A stretch of 64,000 bases of DNA from Fratercula arctica (Eukaryota > Chordata > Aves > Charadriiformes > Alcidae). This document shows, piece after piece, positions 41,403 through 53,707 of the stretch (position 1 is its first letter; each line of letters begins with the position of its first letter). The stretch lies in NCBI GenBank assembly GCA_947846985.1, contig CANTUZ010000001.1, positions 115,895,757 through 115,959,756 of the forward strand. The letters are read 5' to 3'. A program made the position numbers and the translations under genes. Under the pieces are notes generated by a model that did not search any database, was not told where the DNA came from, and saw only the letters and a list, made by a program, of their open reading frames with translations.

Positions 41403-44400
41403 TAAAAGTAGCTAAAAAAATCTGCACAGCAAGTCAGAAAATAATAATAAATCAAACAACAATTTTAAAGTGTGTTCATTCTATGCATAGTTGAATAGAT
41501 TCACAAATACATTTGTATTTGTACGTGCATTTTATAAAACTTCGACATACTTGTTTCCAGTGGTATTAAAAGTTTTGCATGTGATCATCACTGGAGTGAA
41601 CTTCTTTCAGCAGAGAAAGAACAAAGAACTGTAATTTACTATGGGCTGCTGCTAATGTCACATCATGCAGCTGTATTACTGAGTCATACACGCCACCAAC
41701 AAAATCAATCACTGCAGTTCCCCTGACAATTTTTGTCTACTGTTTATCAAGGATAGCTGGTAGGATCAATATCCAACAGTACACACTAACACAAAACCTG
41801 AGGCAAGACATATAGTAATCAGCATGCATTTGCTTCTGAAACCTCACATCGATGTGTACAAACAGAAAATAGTGACAGTTTTTCAGTTTGAAACTTGCTA
41901 TTTAACCTAAGCTGGCTTCCTTGTTCCATTGTCAAAGTGGGTTTCACACAAATACTGTACTTCAATGCACATTTCGGAATCAAAGAGAAAAACGGTAATT
42001 TCCTAGGATTAATTCAGTTCGCAAATAATAAGTTTCCTATGTATGCATACTTTATTCAGCTGTAGTTAGAAAAATCAAAGCTTTCATCTGAATTTTTTAA
42101 TCAAGTATACTGGAAACCAGGTTATGGTGGGTATTTGTAAGGTTCCTCATTTGCTCAAAATAATGCAAGATAAGTCAGTATGATGTGACAAGAATGTGCA
42201 AACAACTTGTGTTCCTTTAGTATCAGTATAGCTTCCTTGCTATGTAAAATCAAACTAATAGGGACTTTTTGCTTGTTTTTTAAATCTTCACTTTTGAAGC
42301 AGCACCCCTTTCCAGCTGTTTTGTCAAATTTGTTGTATTACAGTTTATCTGACTGAACAAATCTGCATATGTCTGTAGATTAAGTAAAAAGGGTTGGACC
42401 TGAACTACAACATGAATTTATACAGCATTGAGACTTTTCTGGATACTAACCCAGGCAGCCATTGAAAACAGGTGCCCTTAGTGTTAGTTCCCAACATTTT
42501 GCTGCAGTAAAACAAAAACATTAATTTCAGTAACAAACTTAAGAGATCCCCTTGGTTTTAAGACACTGAAAAGAAGATACCATAATGCTACGATTAAAAA
42601 GAACCAAAATCACACAAAAACCATGCATATCTTTGGAAGCTTTGCAGAAGCTATCTTAGTACCCAGTGTATAATAAAGGGCCCAAACATATAATTTAAAA
42701 GAAATATAAAAGTCAAACTAACCCAAAAGCATAGAGAAAAAGGCAAAGTGATTGAATACAGCCAAGTCAGATCTCTTCAGACCAGTCCAGCTCACTAAAA
42801 ATTTATCTTCCTGATACTAAATGCTACCACAATCATTTCACATGGTCCACCGCACATCCTTTTCCTCCTACTCCAGCTAGGCAACACCGCTATTTTTAAT
42901 CCACACTAATTGCAAGCCTTAAGGACAAAAGGGTTCTTCATGTGTATGTGGAAAAAGTACAGTGCAAATGAAAGAGATACAGAATGAAACAACTTGCCAT
43001 ATGACCTGGCATTTAGGAATTAAAAACAGTATGTATGAACATAAAAGTGCCACCAGTAGTGCTCTAATGTGCCCCTCCCAACAGATAATCACTTAAATTT
43101 TAGTCTGTAAATGTATACTCTTTTTTCTGAATTCTACAGTTCTTGAGTTCAGATCAAGTCCAATTTTTGCAGTATGTTAGTTATCTGTGATTAATTATAT
43201 TCAGAAGCTTTGAACAAGTCATTATCAATTGCTCTTCTATATTGCTACCTACAGACTTGTGATTATCCACAATTTCTAATTTTTTCATGCATGTTCTTGG
43301 ATTGCACCAAAAACCTCTTATTTAGTTGTTCAACCTAAAAACTGGATTTGGAAATGTCAAAGCTCAATGCCATTTTATCCGTATTCAGAATTCAACTTAA
43401 AATATGCAGTGAGTGTTCACAGATGCTGCGTAGCCTTACAGAGGCTAAAGAGTAGGTTTTCCAATGGAAAACACGTATCACTAATAATCAAGAAGGTCTT
43501 AAGAACTTCTATTGAAAACACTGAAATCTAAAGCTCTTCAGACTCACATAAATTATGTAAAATAAACCATCATTTCTTAAGCATAGTAAAATAGTGTGAA
43601 TGCCTTCCAAAGCACTTGCGTATTTAGGAATTTGCTATAAATTCCAATAAATGATATGGCTGTTTGCTTTTAAATAGTTGTGTTGTTTGTATTTTTTTTT
43701 TTTTATAATTCTTGGACTTGCACAGTAAGTCACAGATACTATTTAAAAAAAACTGTGATATACAGCTGCTCTCTCTAACACCCAAGAAGGGGGAATAATT
43801 CAGTGGATTCTGGAGCCTTCCCATCCTCCCTGCTCTCTGGGATGTCGTCGAGAGATGCCTGCTAAACCAAACACACCGTGTAACGGTGCAGAGGAAACAA
43901 AGGATAATGAAGAATAACCATGGGGTTGATGCTGACAAGCGTATCGCCCTGCCTGACCACTCTTTCTAACCTTCATGTCATCTCTGGTGTTACCTCTAGA
44001 CATGGTCCCACCTATCAACCCCTCCTGGCTCCTTCACAAATTGACACTGGCTTTCTGCACGACATTGCTGCATGTGCACACTGCAATGACTATCTTTGAG
44101 GTAGGCTCACTCTGAGGTCTCAGCTGAAAGGAGGAAATTGCAATCAAAAGGAGGACATTGAAAGGCTTCAATTTCAGGGGGAAGTGAGGCTTCAATTAGA
44201 ATTATTTTTTATTTAAAGTTGTATGCTTGTATTATCATTCTTCCTACTTGTCTGCCCCCGTATTTTGAAAGGAAAGAGGTCCTTAAGGGTGTCGAAGCAA
44301 GTCCACATAGCTGCAGGAAACCCCAGGACCTTCTGCACCTATCCCGTTTCACAACGGAGCATGAACAGTCAGTGGATGTTCTCAGTCCTTCAATTCGTTC

Positions 44401-47400
44401 AGCCTCTGACAAATTCCCGTCTCCGGCTATCCAACAGAGTTGCCAGGGAACTGCACCCTTTATCGTAGGAGATCTACTCCAATAGAAGAGATCTACTCCC
44501 AGCTCTGCTGCAGGAGGGACTCTCCGTGATGGAAAGATTTTCTCTTAAAAAGATAGTTTGCAGTCTTCCAAATTAAAATTTTATGTTATTGTGCCGCCGC
44601 CCCCCCCCTCTTTTTTTTTTTTTGTAGTCCAGCTCTTTCTATGCTTTTCCTTTACAGATCTTCCTTCAGGCTAGCAAAGAAGGGTATATCTCCTGAGTAA
44701 ATAAATACCTGGGAGAAAAACCAAAAGGAACCTTACACAATACTGTATCTCTGTAACTATAAGGAAACTTGGGGTTCCAACGTACATATTTTTTTCCTTT
44801 CTCTGTTTTCATGCCAGCAGACAGGTAAAGCATGGCCGTTGTCATTAACTTCTTAGTTTCCCAGTAACAAACATAAGCTATAGGTATGTATATGAGGACA
44901 AGGTGAGTTCATATTTGCAAAATGAAAACACTTTCAAATTGAATTAGATGAAATGGCTGGAAGAGAGGATGCCAAGGTAAAATCCTAACACCAAAACATT
45001 ATGACAAATCTGAGTAATGAATAACAGAAATAAGTGTTTGTTCAATTAAACAAATGCTCAATGTGTTGAGGCATTAGTATCCCTAGGAACTGTTGTTCAG
45101 TCAACTAAAGTTCAAAGAATTTGAACGTTACATTCCCACTTCTAATTATATTTGCTGTAATTAAAATAAAGCAGGTAAGTCTGTCAATGCCTGCTGTTTT
45201 ACATTTTAAAAAATTCTTCAACCATACTGCAAACATCCTTTAGGGGGTGGGGGGTTCCTGAGAATATTCCTCAAGATCAATCAACTTTTTACAGTTAGAA
45301 TAAACTTCTACATTGTGCTTGATTAGTTAAGACTCTAAAATAAATTCTAAAATTACTATAACAATTAGTGTTTGCTATATATAATTGAATTTTTCTCTAC
45401 AATTAATTGCTAACCTCAAGTAATTCAGATAATTTTTGGTAAATCACTAAAGAATCAGACTTCAGTTAACAGTCACCCAACTATTACTATATCATACCTA
45501 AAAAGAACTGAATTGTTGTAATTAAGTTTATATAGTATTCCTTGTCATGATTGTCACTTTTTGTGTAAAAAAACCCACCCAAAGCCCCAATATATACACT
45601 AGTTAAATTTTATAGAACTCATCTTGGACTGACATTTAGAGAATATATGACATTGAACTTGCTACTTTTAATAGATGTTTATTAGAATCCTGTGCAGCAC
45701 CTCCTCCTCCTCCGCTACGATTTGTGAATGGGGCTGGTACCAATGATTTAGCAAAGTATTTATGATTAGCGTTACAAAATTATTGATACTAACTCGTTTG
45801 TGTGTTAGAAAGAGAAGGAAGAATATGTGAATGCTATTGCTGTTTCAGGATTTTGAGAGGAAAAAAAAAATCTTGAAAGTAGATTCAAACCAAAGAGCAA
45901 TAGATTGTTTACACAATCAGAGAAGATAGCATTTTTTCAGGTTATGCCATTAAGAAATGTACATGACACAAATAACTGTGAACCGCTTGCAATCAATGTG
46001 ACTTTTTCCCCTACTGACTTCAGAAAAGGAAGACAGTCCCCAAATTAATGAAAAATTCTCTATTAACGCGTCCCTGAACTGTTCCATACACATTGGGCTA
46101 AACATTTAATAAGTATAGATATTTTAATCCAGTGAATTCTTTTCAGATAACTGTCACTCTGAAATTATGCTTTTAAAAGCAAATACAATGGATAGGGAAT
46201 ACTGATAGATTCACAGACAAAGAGAGATAAGTATAAAGCCAACATATATTGAAATAACTGAAGCGTTGCCAGTTAGGTTGCTTTCAACTGCCAGAATCTA
46301 CTTTAGTTGCTTCCCTATGATTTTAACAGCAGTGCTAGAACTGATCAAGGACTTTTTTATTCCCATTCGTGCCGCTTTGCGAAACTATGAGCAATGACAA
46401 AGGCAGAATATCATTCCTTTTACTACTTACTATTTCCTGAATAGAGAGCGTATATCTCCACAAATATCAAAACACAAATTTATTTTTTAATTCTGTGACA
46501 GATCGGCCATATTTGCCACGAGAAGCTTATTATTCCCCACTGAGCCATGTGCTGGTGTATACTTCAATGTCTGACACCATTTGCAAGTAGGAAAAAATAT
46601 TCAAGTATTGGCAAGTGTTGCCCACCACCCAATTACTTGCCAGAACAGATTTCAAAATACAAAATTATTATTTTGAAAGTTATTTTCATGCAGAAGAAAG
46701 GAATAGTTAGCAGTTTTGAGCATGTCACAGAGTATGTCTATGACAAGCACTGACAGCATGGCATCAAATCCTTCCAAGACTCAGATTTGTAACTCCAGCA
46801 GTGGAAAAGCTTTGGGTTGGGATTTGGGGGAGGGACCTAAAAGACCTGAAGATTGTATTAAATACACCTCAGGTCTTCTTTGTGGATTTAGATGTAGCGG
46901 CTTCTCCCTCTCCCCTCACCTGTCACCCCCCACAACACCGCGCTTCTACGAAGAGAAGCTAATTGTAAATTTTACAAATTTTCCCTTAGAAAGTTAGTAA
47001 TGTTGACATATTGTACAATTTAACAGGTCTGAAAGACTTAGTTCAAGATGTACTGACAAGTGACAAATCTTTTAAACTCTAAATTTCGGATTTGTGTCTC
47101 AGACGAAAAGCAAAGTCTCAAAATAGGACATTATGGCTGTCTGAAAGATTGCTATCAACATAGGTAATGATCTCCGTTCAGTTCACAATGCTCAAAGCAG
47201 TCACATTGTAAAAACACATTCCCAGCTGCCCAAGCATGCACCTCCACCAGCAGCTCTGGCACGGGGTTGCCTGACAGTAACCCTTCCAACTCATGGTTGG
47301 AGAGTGGGCACTTGTGCAATTCAGTTGCTGCTCTTTAGTTCTGAAAGTATCTTACACATTTGGGCTTGCCTTAGGCATGGCATTCACAAAGGAATGTAAG

Positions 47401-49700
47401 ACAAATATACTTTGAAAAACTGTCAGAAAAAGTAGTACTAATATTAAAACACACTGAAGATGACAAAATGGACAACATCAGACACCTATGAAAATGATTT
47501 CGAAATATATATGGAAGATCTATTAGATTATAGTTTTCTAAATTACCAATTTGTTACTCTTGGGGCAAATAGATAAGAATATGCAAAGACTCATGGCTTT
47601 GGGTATTCCATTTCATTTAGCAGGTACCTGTTCAGCAGCAGACTGGACTGCCAACTGAATCAGTGAGTGAAGGCAACGCATAGCAGAGAAGTTTCCTGAC
47701 ATTTTTTGTGGGCTTTTGTTGCTGGTTATATTGCTTATGTACAGTTCTACAGTATGACTCACTCACGTAATGGACAGAAATTCATTGAGCATTAATGTCT
47801 TGAAGAAAATCCGTATCCCATTAAGAGAAACCTTTTGACCTTATGTGGAAAATTACACTTGCTTCCAGTAACAGCAGTGTCAAAATTGGATCTTTGCAAG
47901 GAGTATAGTTTGATAATTAGTGCCAGTGAGATCAGACAACAAAGTGAATTTCATTTTCTGATTACAATGCATAGCGTGCTTTAAAAGCTCTGTATTATCC
48001 AAGGTTGCTGTGCAGCTTGCCTAATACCATCAAGCCTGAGTAGCTCTTGAGCAAAATACTTGTGTAATAGCAATGTCACTTCTCTAATTTATGGATATGG
48101 ACTCTTTCTCTTCCTTTTTGCTCCAAAGCAAATGTTGAACCAAAGCAGACTGGTATTTCAGTGGCTACTGAGGCTTTCTTTACAATCATTACTACAGAAG
48201 GAGTACCTTATTCTCAAGTCACTGTGAAACTATTACACGCAGTAGAAGAGAACATGCGATGTACACGTACCCTTTAGTAACTCTTTTTGAAGCTAACAAA
48301 ACAACTAACTTCTAAGAAACTGTGCAACATGAAAGGATGCACGCCTTCTAGGATTAAGTGCCACCTATCCAGCAGTCCTGGCACATGGAAAATAAAAGTC
48401 TCAATGTGCACATTCTTCATGGATAGTAGTCTCAAATTGAACCCACAAAAGCTCAGAGTCCTGGGCTTTACTCAAGTACGCCACAGCATTTACATTTTAG
48501 CAATATATTCATGTTCTAAACAGCACAAAAGTTTAAGTAATCTGAATGTTTCCATTTGTGCATGAAATCCAGTTATCACGAAGTTGGACAAATGCAACCA
48601 CTCTTTCAAGAGTGACAGGGGGTTGATGAACCACAACAACACTTGGATTGTGCAGAAGACATGCATTTTGCTCCTGCAAGCGTTCACTGTCCTGCCTATG
48701 GAAGTGAGGGGCTGATAAGGGAAGAAAATACATTTCCCTTTGTAGTCATCTCCAAGTCAAAACCTTGATTTGAAACTTCCTTAATTCGATGTCATAATGA
48801 CAAGGTTCACTGCTATGTTGTTCTATACATGCCAGCACAGAGCATGATCTCTGCAAAATTCTTGGAGAGAAATCATCGAGCAGAGCTATCCTCAGAGAGA
48901 CAATTCTTAAGATACAAGAACGTGGCAAACAACATTCAGCAACTAACTGATTTACTGACACCTGCTTCACAAACAATCTGTCTTACTACATTTGTGCATT
49001 AGTCTGTGAAAAAACAGTCCTAGCTGTTACTTATATATTGTGATGAAACCATTTTATCATGGTTTTGAGCACTTTTGATTTTAACCTTTTGCATTAACTC
49101 CGAATAGGGCCTCAAATGTCTCCAATTGAACTTGATACCTATGGATTTTCTACTACATTAACATCTGTGTTATTCATGGAGGCATTTAAAAACCTTTGTT
49201 TTACAGAAGCACGAGAAAGACGTTATTTCTTCAGGTGAATTTATCTCCTCTGTCTTTATGTGCAAGCAGAAGAGATGAAGTCTGAGTTAATTGACTAGAT
49301 TCCTTTTTAAGCATATGGAGGAAGAAAGATTTTTTTTCTCAGTCACTGCTCATCTTATCCTGTGATAGATATCTAAAACACAGTAGAGGAATCCTGCTCC
49401 AAAACGTGCCCTTATCTCCCCTAAGGACAGAAGGGGTCAAGGCGACTAGCTCACCTGTACACATGTAACACTGTGGGCACCTACGGTTAGACAAAATGAA
49501 GGTCACCTTTAGTAGCTAAATGTTTTCTTAGCAATTCACAACATCATAACTTCAAACAACCTTGCTTATTTCCTGGACAAGAAACACTCTTTGAAAACGT
49601 GATGCAATATTTCCAATATACAACAAGCTGCTTCCTGTGCATATTACATCATAAGACTTTTTTATTTTTAATTAAAAAAAATTAATTAAAATCAGTGTTT
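41403..49700. other. Gene-free AT-rich intronic stretch
   Basis: Frames are at most 104 codons and match nothing known. A pyrimidine tract lies at 44600. No repeat family is recognised in the roughly 8 kb downstream of exon 3. Confidence 0.65.
44600..44623. repeat. C8 then T13 pyrimidine tract
   Basis: After CCGCCG come nine C, a T, a C and thirteen T. It is a polypyrimidine tract on the plus strand; no acceptor AG with an open exon follows it. Confidence 0.85.
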
Positions 49701-49706
49701 TCTTAC
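49701..49706 (-). promoter_or_regulatory. EPHA6: Splice donor of EPHA6 exon 3
   Basis: On the minus strand the exon ends CATG and is followed by GTAAGA, close to the ideal vertebrate donor. The break falls after the first base of a codon (phase 1). Twelve non-Eph codons would follow if the donor were skipped, ending at a stop at 49672-49674. Confidence 0.9.
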
Positions 49707-50370
49707 CATGGCAGGAGCCATCCACTTCTTCATATCCTACACTGCAGATGCATCGTCCTAGAGGCACAAGCCAATCCCCATCTGCTCCACAATACAATTT
49801 TGGAGTATCACGTTCCTCAGCACTCTTCACACAGGAGCCCCGTACTTCCACCAACGAGGAAGAATCAACCCTTGGAATAGTATCGGGAAACATAGCCAAA
49901 TTACGGACTGTGAAAGGGCACTTTTTGTAATAAACACGTACTGAGACCAAAGCAATGCATGCTCCGATGTCCTGAAAAGCAAGATAAAATCCTTTCTTGT
50001 TTATTGGCCCAACCTCACGAACTTCTGTGTTGAGTTTAAGAATGCGGTCACCCAAGTCCATCTGGGTAAAGCTCTCATCAGCGGCAATAGTATCAATTTT
50101 AGTGTACTGGTTTGGCTTGAATTTTACTCCATGAGACTCATCTGACTCCATATAGTAGAGATTGAAAGTTTCCTTGCAGGTTCCCAGTACCCATGGAATG
50201 CTGTTGCAGTCCCTCAGGGTAAACTTCATTTCCACATAAATCTTCTGTGCAGCATCACGGGAGATCCAGTTTGTTCGAAGCCAGTTGTTTTGGTTTGGTT
50301 CCATCACGTTACATACCTGGTAAGTATGAATGGGACGGTTGTATTCATCCATTTCAGTTATGGCATCCCA
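49707..50370 (-). CDS. EPHA6: EPHA6 exon 3 (ephrin-binding domain and start of Cys-rich region)
   Basis: This exon encodes 221 residues plus one base of an Eph receptor tyrosine kinase, a membrane receptor for ephrin ligands used in axon guidance and cell sorting. Exon residues 1-152 or so are the core of the extracellular ephrin-binding domain. Cysteines at 20, 55, 65 and 138 have the spacing of the two conserved domain disulfides (20-138 and 55-65). Family signatures are visible: NNWLRTNWI near 28-36, CKETFNLYY at 65-73, [11 protein letters not shown] at 91-101 and [10 protein letters not shown] at 125-134. Residues 180-221 begin the cysteine-rich, sushi-like region, with Cys at 180, 194, 207, 209 and 220. 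The reading frame is uninterrupted. The acceptor is TTTCCTTTTCAG and the donor is G|GTAAGA; the exon enters in phase 0 and leaves in phase 1, and 664 bp is the length I know for Eph exon 3. EPHA6 is preferred over EPHA3, EPHA4, EPHA5 and EPHA7 because of WDAITEMDE at the start and the stretch [20 protein letters not shown], recalled as EPHA6-like. The Eph assignment is near certain; the paralogue rests on memory. Confidence 0.92.
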
Positions 50371-50390
50371 CTGAAAAGGAAATAAAATTG
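50371..50390 (-). promoter_or_regulatory. EPHA6: Splice acceptor of EPHA6 exon 3
   Basis: Read on the minus strand, the bases are CAATTTTATTTCCTTTTCAG, a pyrimidine-rich tract ending in CAG directly before the TGG codon that starts the exon. The open frame continues upstream into the intron for 31 codons, but that extension (rich in I, C, L and V) has no similarity to Eph receptors, so the boundary is placed at CAG. Confidence 0.9.
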
Positions 50391-52601
50391 TTTGAAAGCT
50401 AAGAAGAATATGTATTACGCATATGCAAATACACAGAGCCCATGTATACACATACACACACATGCCCCATGTATATGCACCTGTGGCTTAGCTAAGAATA
50501 TTTACTTAAATTTTAGCAGAAAGACAGTAGTTTGAAACAGATACCAACTACAGAATGGCACAACAAGTTTTATTTGAGAAACTCTACAACAAATTTTTAT
50601 TTATAGAAACATCTAAAAAAAAAAAAAACCAAACCAATGTGACTTACTCAGTAGAAGACAGAAATACTTGCCATGTTTATATTAGCAAATTTACTAAGTC
50701 TGAGAACAATCCTGGGCATGTCATTCAATCATCTACGTCCTCCAAAAAAATGCTAGAACAGTCCGGTTTGGCACTGGCCAGGCACCTGCAGCAGTTGGTA
50801 GCTGGGATGCAGCCACTCTGGTTTGGTGGGTCTGAGGTCTTTGATGTAGGTTTTCCTGGTTTACACAATTACCCTAGAAACATTTAACTGTATATATATA
50901 GATGTTACACATCTTGCTCCATAGGGTCTGTATTACACTTATTTCCAGAAAAAAAAATATTTAAAAAAAAAAAAAAAATCTGTCACAGGCAACATGCCAT
51001 TCTTGTTGCCTTTATAAATTCACTTTCTTTCAAGTTCAGAGGTGAAGGAGGAATTTTTTTTCCTCTCCCCTTTCCACCCCCCCACCCTGGGGTTTTGCAT
51101 TACATCAACTTTGCTAAAATGTTCCCAGATTCTCATAAAAACTCCTGCATAGAGGCTCTCAAAATCATAAATCTTTGAAAAACTATTCATGGGCTACAAA
51201 TGAAAGGCTTAGGCTACAAATGCCTGATTTATGACATAATCTGCTACTCTAAAGGATTACGAAGATCCACAAAACAGCTTCAATACAATTGAGTCCGCTT
51301 TCCACTAGTTATAGTTCTGTATTCAAACACGTTGCACCCCACCAGAAGTTTCGGCATGGCTTTTAGATGTACTGATGTCTTATGTCATTATAGAAGTAAA
51401 CTGACATATCAAATAAACCAAAAACCTGTTCAGAAATATCACTCAAAACACCTGACTACATTTTTATGTAGTTTTAATGCTATGAAACATCAAAATATAT
51501 ATTATTCATGTTCATGGTTTAGCATACTTGGAATAGATTTATTATGAGCCCATATTTAGTTAAAATTATTTGCTTGTAAAAAAGATATATAAGCTTAAAA
51601 TTGAGCAAGTAGAAGTTGAAAAGTTTATGGAGTATTTTCCACTCATCAATTTTCTCATATTTTGCAGTTACTTTGGTTAAATTCACTGTATGGCATTTTA
51701 AAAATTTATATTACACACAGGTATACACACGTAACAATGCAAAGCATACCTTAAAATCATGCACAATATGCAATTCTGACTACAAAAACAAGATATGGAC
51801 CTTACACATCATTGTTCAAACAAATTCAAATTCTGTTAGTCCCATGATACGTCAACCCCACGTATCTTTCTGCTCTGATACACACAGTATCAGTATTTTT
51901 AAAATTAAAGTTGCACTCCTGAAGATGCATTTTGAGTATTTGAGCAGCTGAATATTCATAGTGCCTACTGACTTCAGTATTACAAAGAAGGTATGGTTGG
52001 CCTGTGGCCTACTGGATTGAGAAAACATAGGAAGTACAAGTTCGGTTGACCATTTGTAAGCAATAAAAAGTTATACGTATCACCATTTAGAAATGTGTAG
52101 AGAAAGACTTTATCTGTTTATCTTTTTCTGTGACAGAGGAAGATATCACTTCAGAGTCAGGTCCTTATTTTCAGAAAAACTCCCAGATATCTGATGACTC
52201 CTAAGGCCCAGGTGGACATGTAAAAAACTAGCTGGCTTTACTCGAAATTTTAAGAACAAATAATGTCACAACATGGAAGTTGTAAGATGCACATCTCCAG
52301 AACCTTTCATGCAGTCCTTACATAAAAACAAAACACAAAAAACACACAATAAAAACGTGGGAGGGAGGGGTCAGAGGGGGAAGGAAAGAGTGCACCTTCT
52401 TTTGGAGTTAACTGATCCATTGTGGTGGAAGCAGTCGGAAAAAACAAACAAAGAAAAAAACAAAAACAAAAAACCTGTGGCTCCATTACCCTGAAAACTT
52501 TGATTTTTAACAGTGGCTGGAATTCCAAGTGCTGCTCGATGCAATCAGAGGATTGGGATTCCTGGTCACTGCAGCATGTACCTCGGAGCTATGCAGAAAA
52601 A
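50391..52601. other. Gene-free AT-rich intronic stretch
   Basis: This lies directly upstream of exon 3. It has A-runs near 50609-50622 and 50956-50974 and A/C-rich tracts near 52322-52355 and 52438-52472. The two plus-strand frames of 110-111 codons (from 50555 and 51616) look accidental. Confidence 0.65.
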
Positions 52602-52655
52602 TAGAATCATAGAATCATCTAGGTTGGAAGAGACCTTTAAGATCATCGAGTCCAA
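52602..52655 (-). mobile_element. CR1 3'-end fragment
   Basis: About 54 bp on the minus strand are nearly identical to the extreme 3' end of the long CR1 copy (4071-4124): the octamer tandem TAGAATCATAGAATCAT followed by AGGTTGGAAGAGACC on the plus strand. It is one of the shortest recognisable insertions, keeping only the last ORF2 codons (frame ending GLFQP) and the terminal repeat. Confidence 0.92.
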
Positions 52656-53158
52656 ATAGGGTAAGTGAAGCCCTTTACAGGCCATCACTTTTGGGGATTC
52701 TTCCTATCACAGCAAAAATTATAACCTTGCCTGAAGGTCCTGTCCTAAGAATCACAAAACATACTTCTTACAATAGCCAGACAATAGCAAATAATCGGCA
52801 AACAATCTGCTAATTCTTCAGACTGTTATAAGGCCAAGGGCTTTTGGCCTCAGAATTGTACACGTTCAAGAATGGTCAAAGCTGCCACCTCAGCATTCAT
52901 GGCAAGACCAGAACAAATTCAGATTTGGTCAAAATTGTATGATGAAGGACTAATTAGCACAGGGCTTCTTGTGCCATTGTCCCCAAACTGATTTGAAATA
53001 CGAAGTCTACCCTGCAGCAAGCAATATAATACCCCAAGTAGATCTTGGCTTTGGGAGAGGAAAAGGGGACTTTCATGCTCTGGTGGGCAAGGCCTCTTTT
53101 GCCAAGCATGAACCCACACAGCTTGAATTGATTCAAATTCCACAGCCATAAAGAATTT

Positions 53159-53177
53159 AAAAAAAAAAAAAAAAAAT
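53159..53177. repeat. Homopolymer A19
   Basis: Nineteen A in a row follow GAATTT. Similar shorter A-runs occur at 39087-39102 (A16) and 59731-59748 (A18). None is preceded by a recognisable SINE or processed pseudogene. Confidence 0.9.
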
Positions 53178-53528
53178 TAACATTATTTTTTCGTTTAAAG
53201 TAAAATTAATTAAAAGCCACAGCTCCAAGCCTTAAAATGTCACCAGAAGAGATTCTTTGAAAACAAAACGGATCAGTCTCTCAGCCGCTGATCCCCATTT
53301 TGCCTACCATATCTGTTACATGATCCAAGGACGTACCACCTTTTTCTTCACATATAAAACATGTACAGTAAGTTTAAGCATTATTACACAAATTTGTGTT
53401 ATACACAAATATAACCACAATGTAGATTTAGTAAAAGAAAAATGAACAGAAGCGCAAAAGCTTTTCTGTATTTAGTTCTGTATCAAACCACATGAAAGGG
53501 AGAATGTGCTATATGCTCCAGAGAGGAC

Positions 53529-53707
53529 TCAAAAAAAACCAACCAACCAACCAACCAAACCACACAACAAAAAACCACAACCCAAACCAAAACACCACCC
53601 CAAAAGATACCAACAAAAAACTAAAACCACTCTCCAAAACACCAAAAAACCCAACCACAACCAAAAAACCAAACCCTCAAAAAGCCCACACAAAACAAAA
53701 AAACCCA
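53529..53707. repeat. A/C-only low-complexity tract with (CCAA)n core
   Basis: Almost 180 bp consist nearly only of A and C on the plus strand, starting with five CCAA units and continuing as irregular A-runs and C-doublets. It produces two long Lys/Pro/Thr/Asn-rich chance frames (starting at 53492 and 53506) that are not genes. Confidence 0.93.

Larger units (their letters stand above)
1..49706 (-). other. EPHA6: Probable part of EPHA6 intron 3
   Basis: This is inference. For a minus-strand gene the next exon (exon 4, rest of the Cys-rich region) must lie at lower coordinates, and I found no Cys-rich Eph-like frame there. Mammalian EPHA6 is known for very large introns, so nearly 50 kb without an exon is reasonable. 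The block contains the long CR1 copy, the retroviral fragment and the solo LTR described separately. A nested gene or non-coding RNA cannot be excluded by eye. Confidence 0.6.

Noticed and set aside
49672..49704. Extension of the exon 3 frame past the donor
   Set aside because: The codons after GTAAGA do not resemble Eph receptors and end at a stop; the donor is near ideal, so read-through is unlikely.
49695..49930. Plus-strand frames of 60-61 codons
   Set aside because: They are antisense to the EPHA6 exon, which has clear family residues and splice sites.
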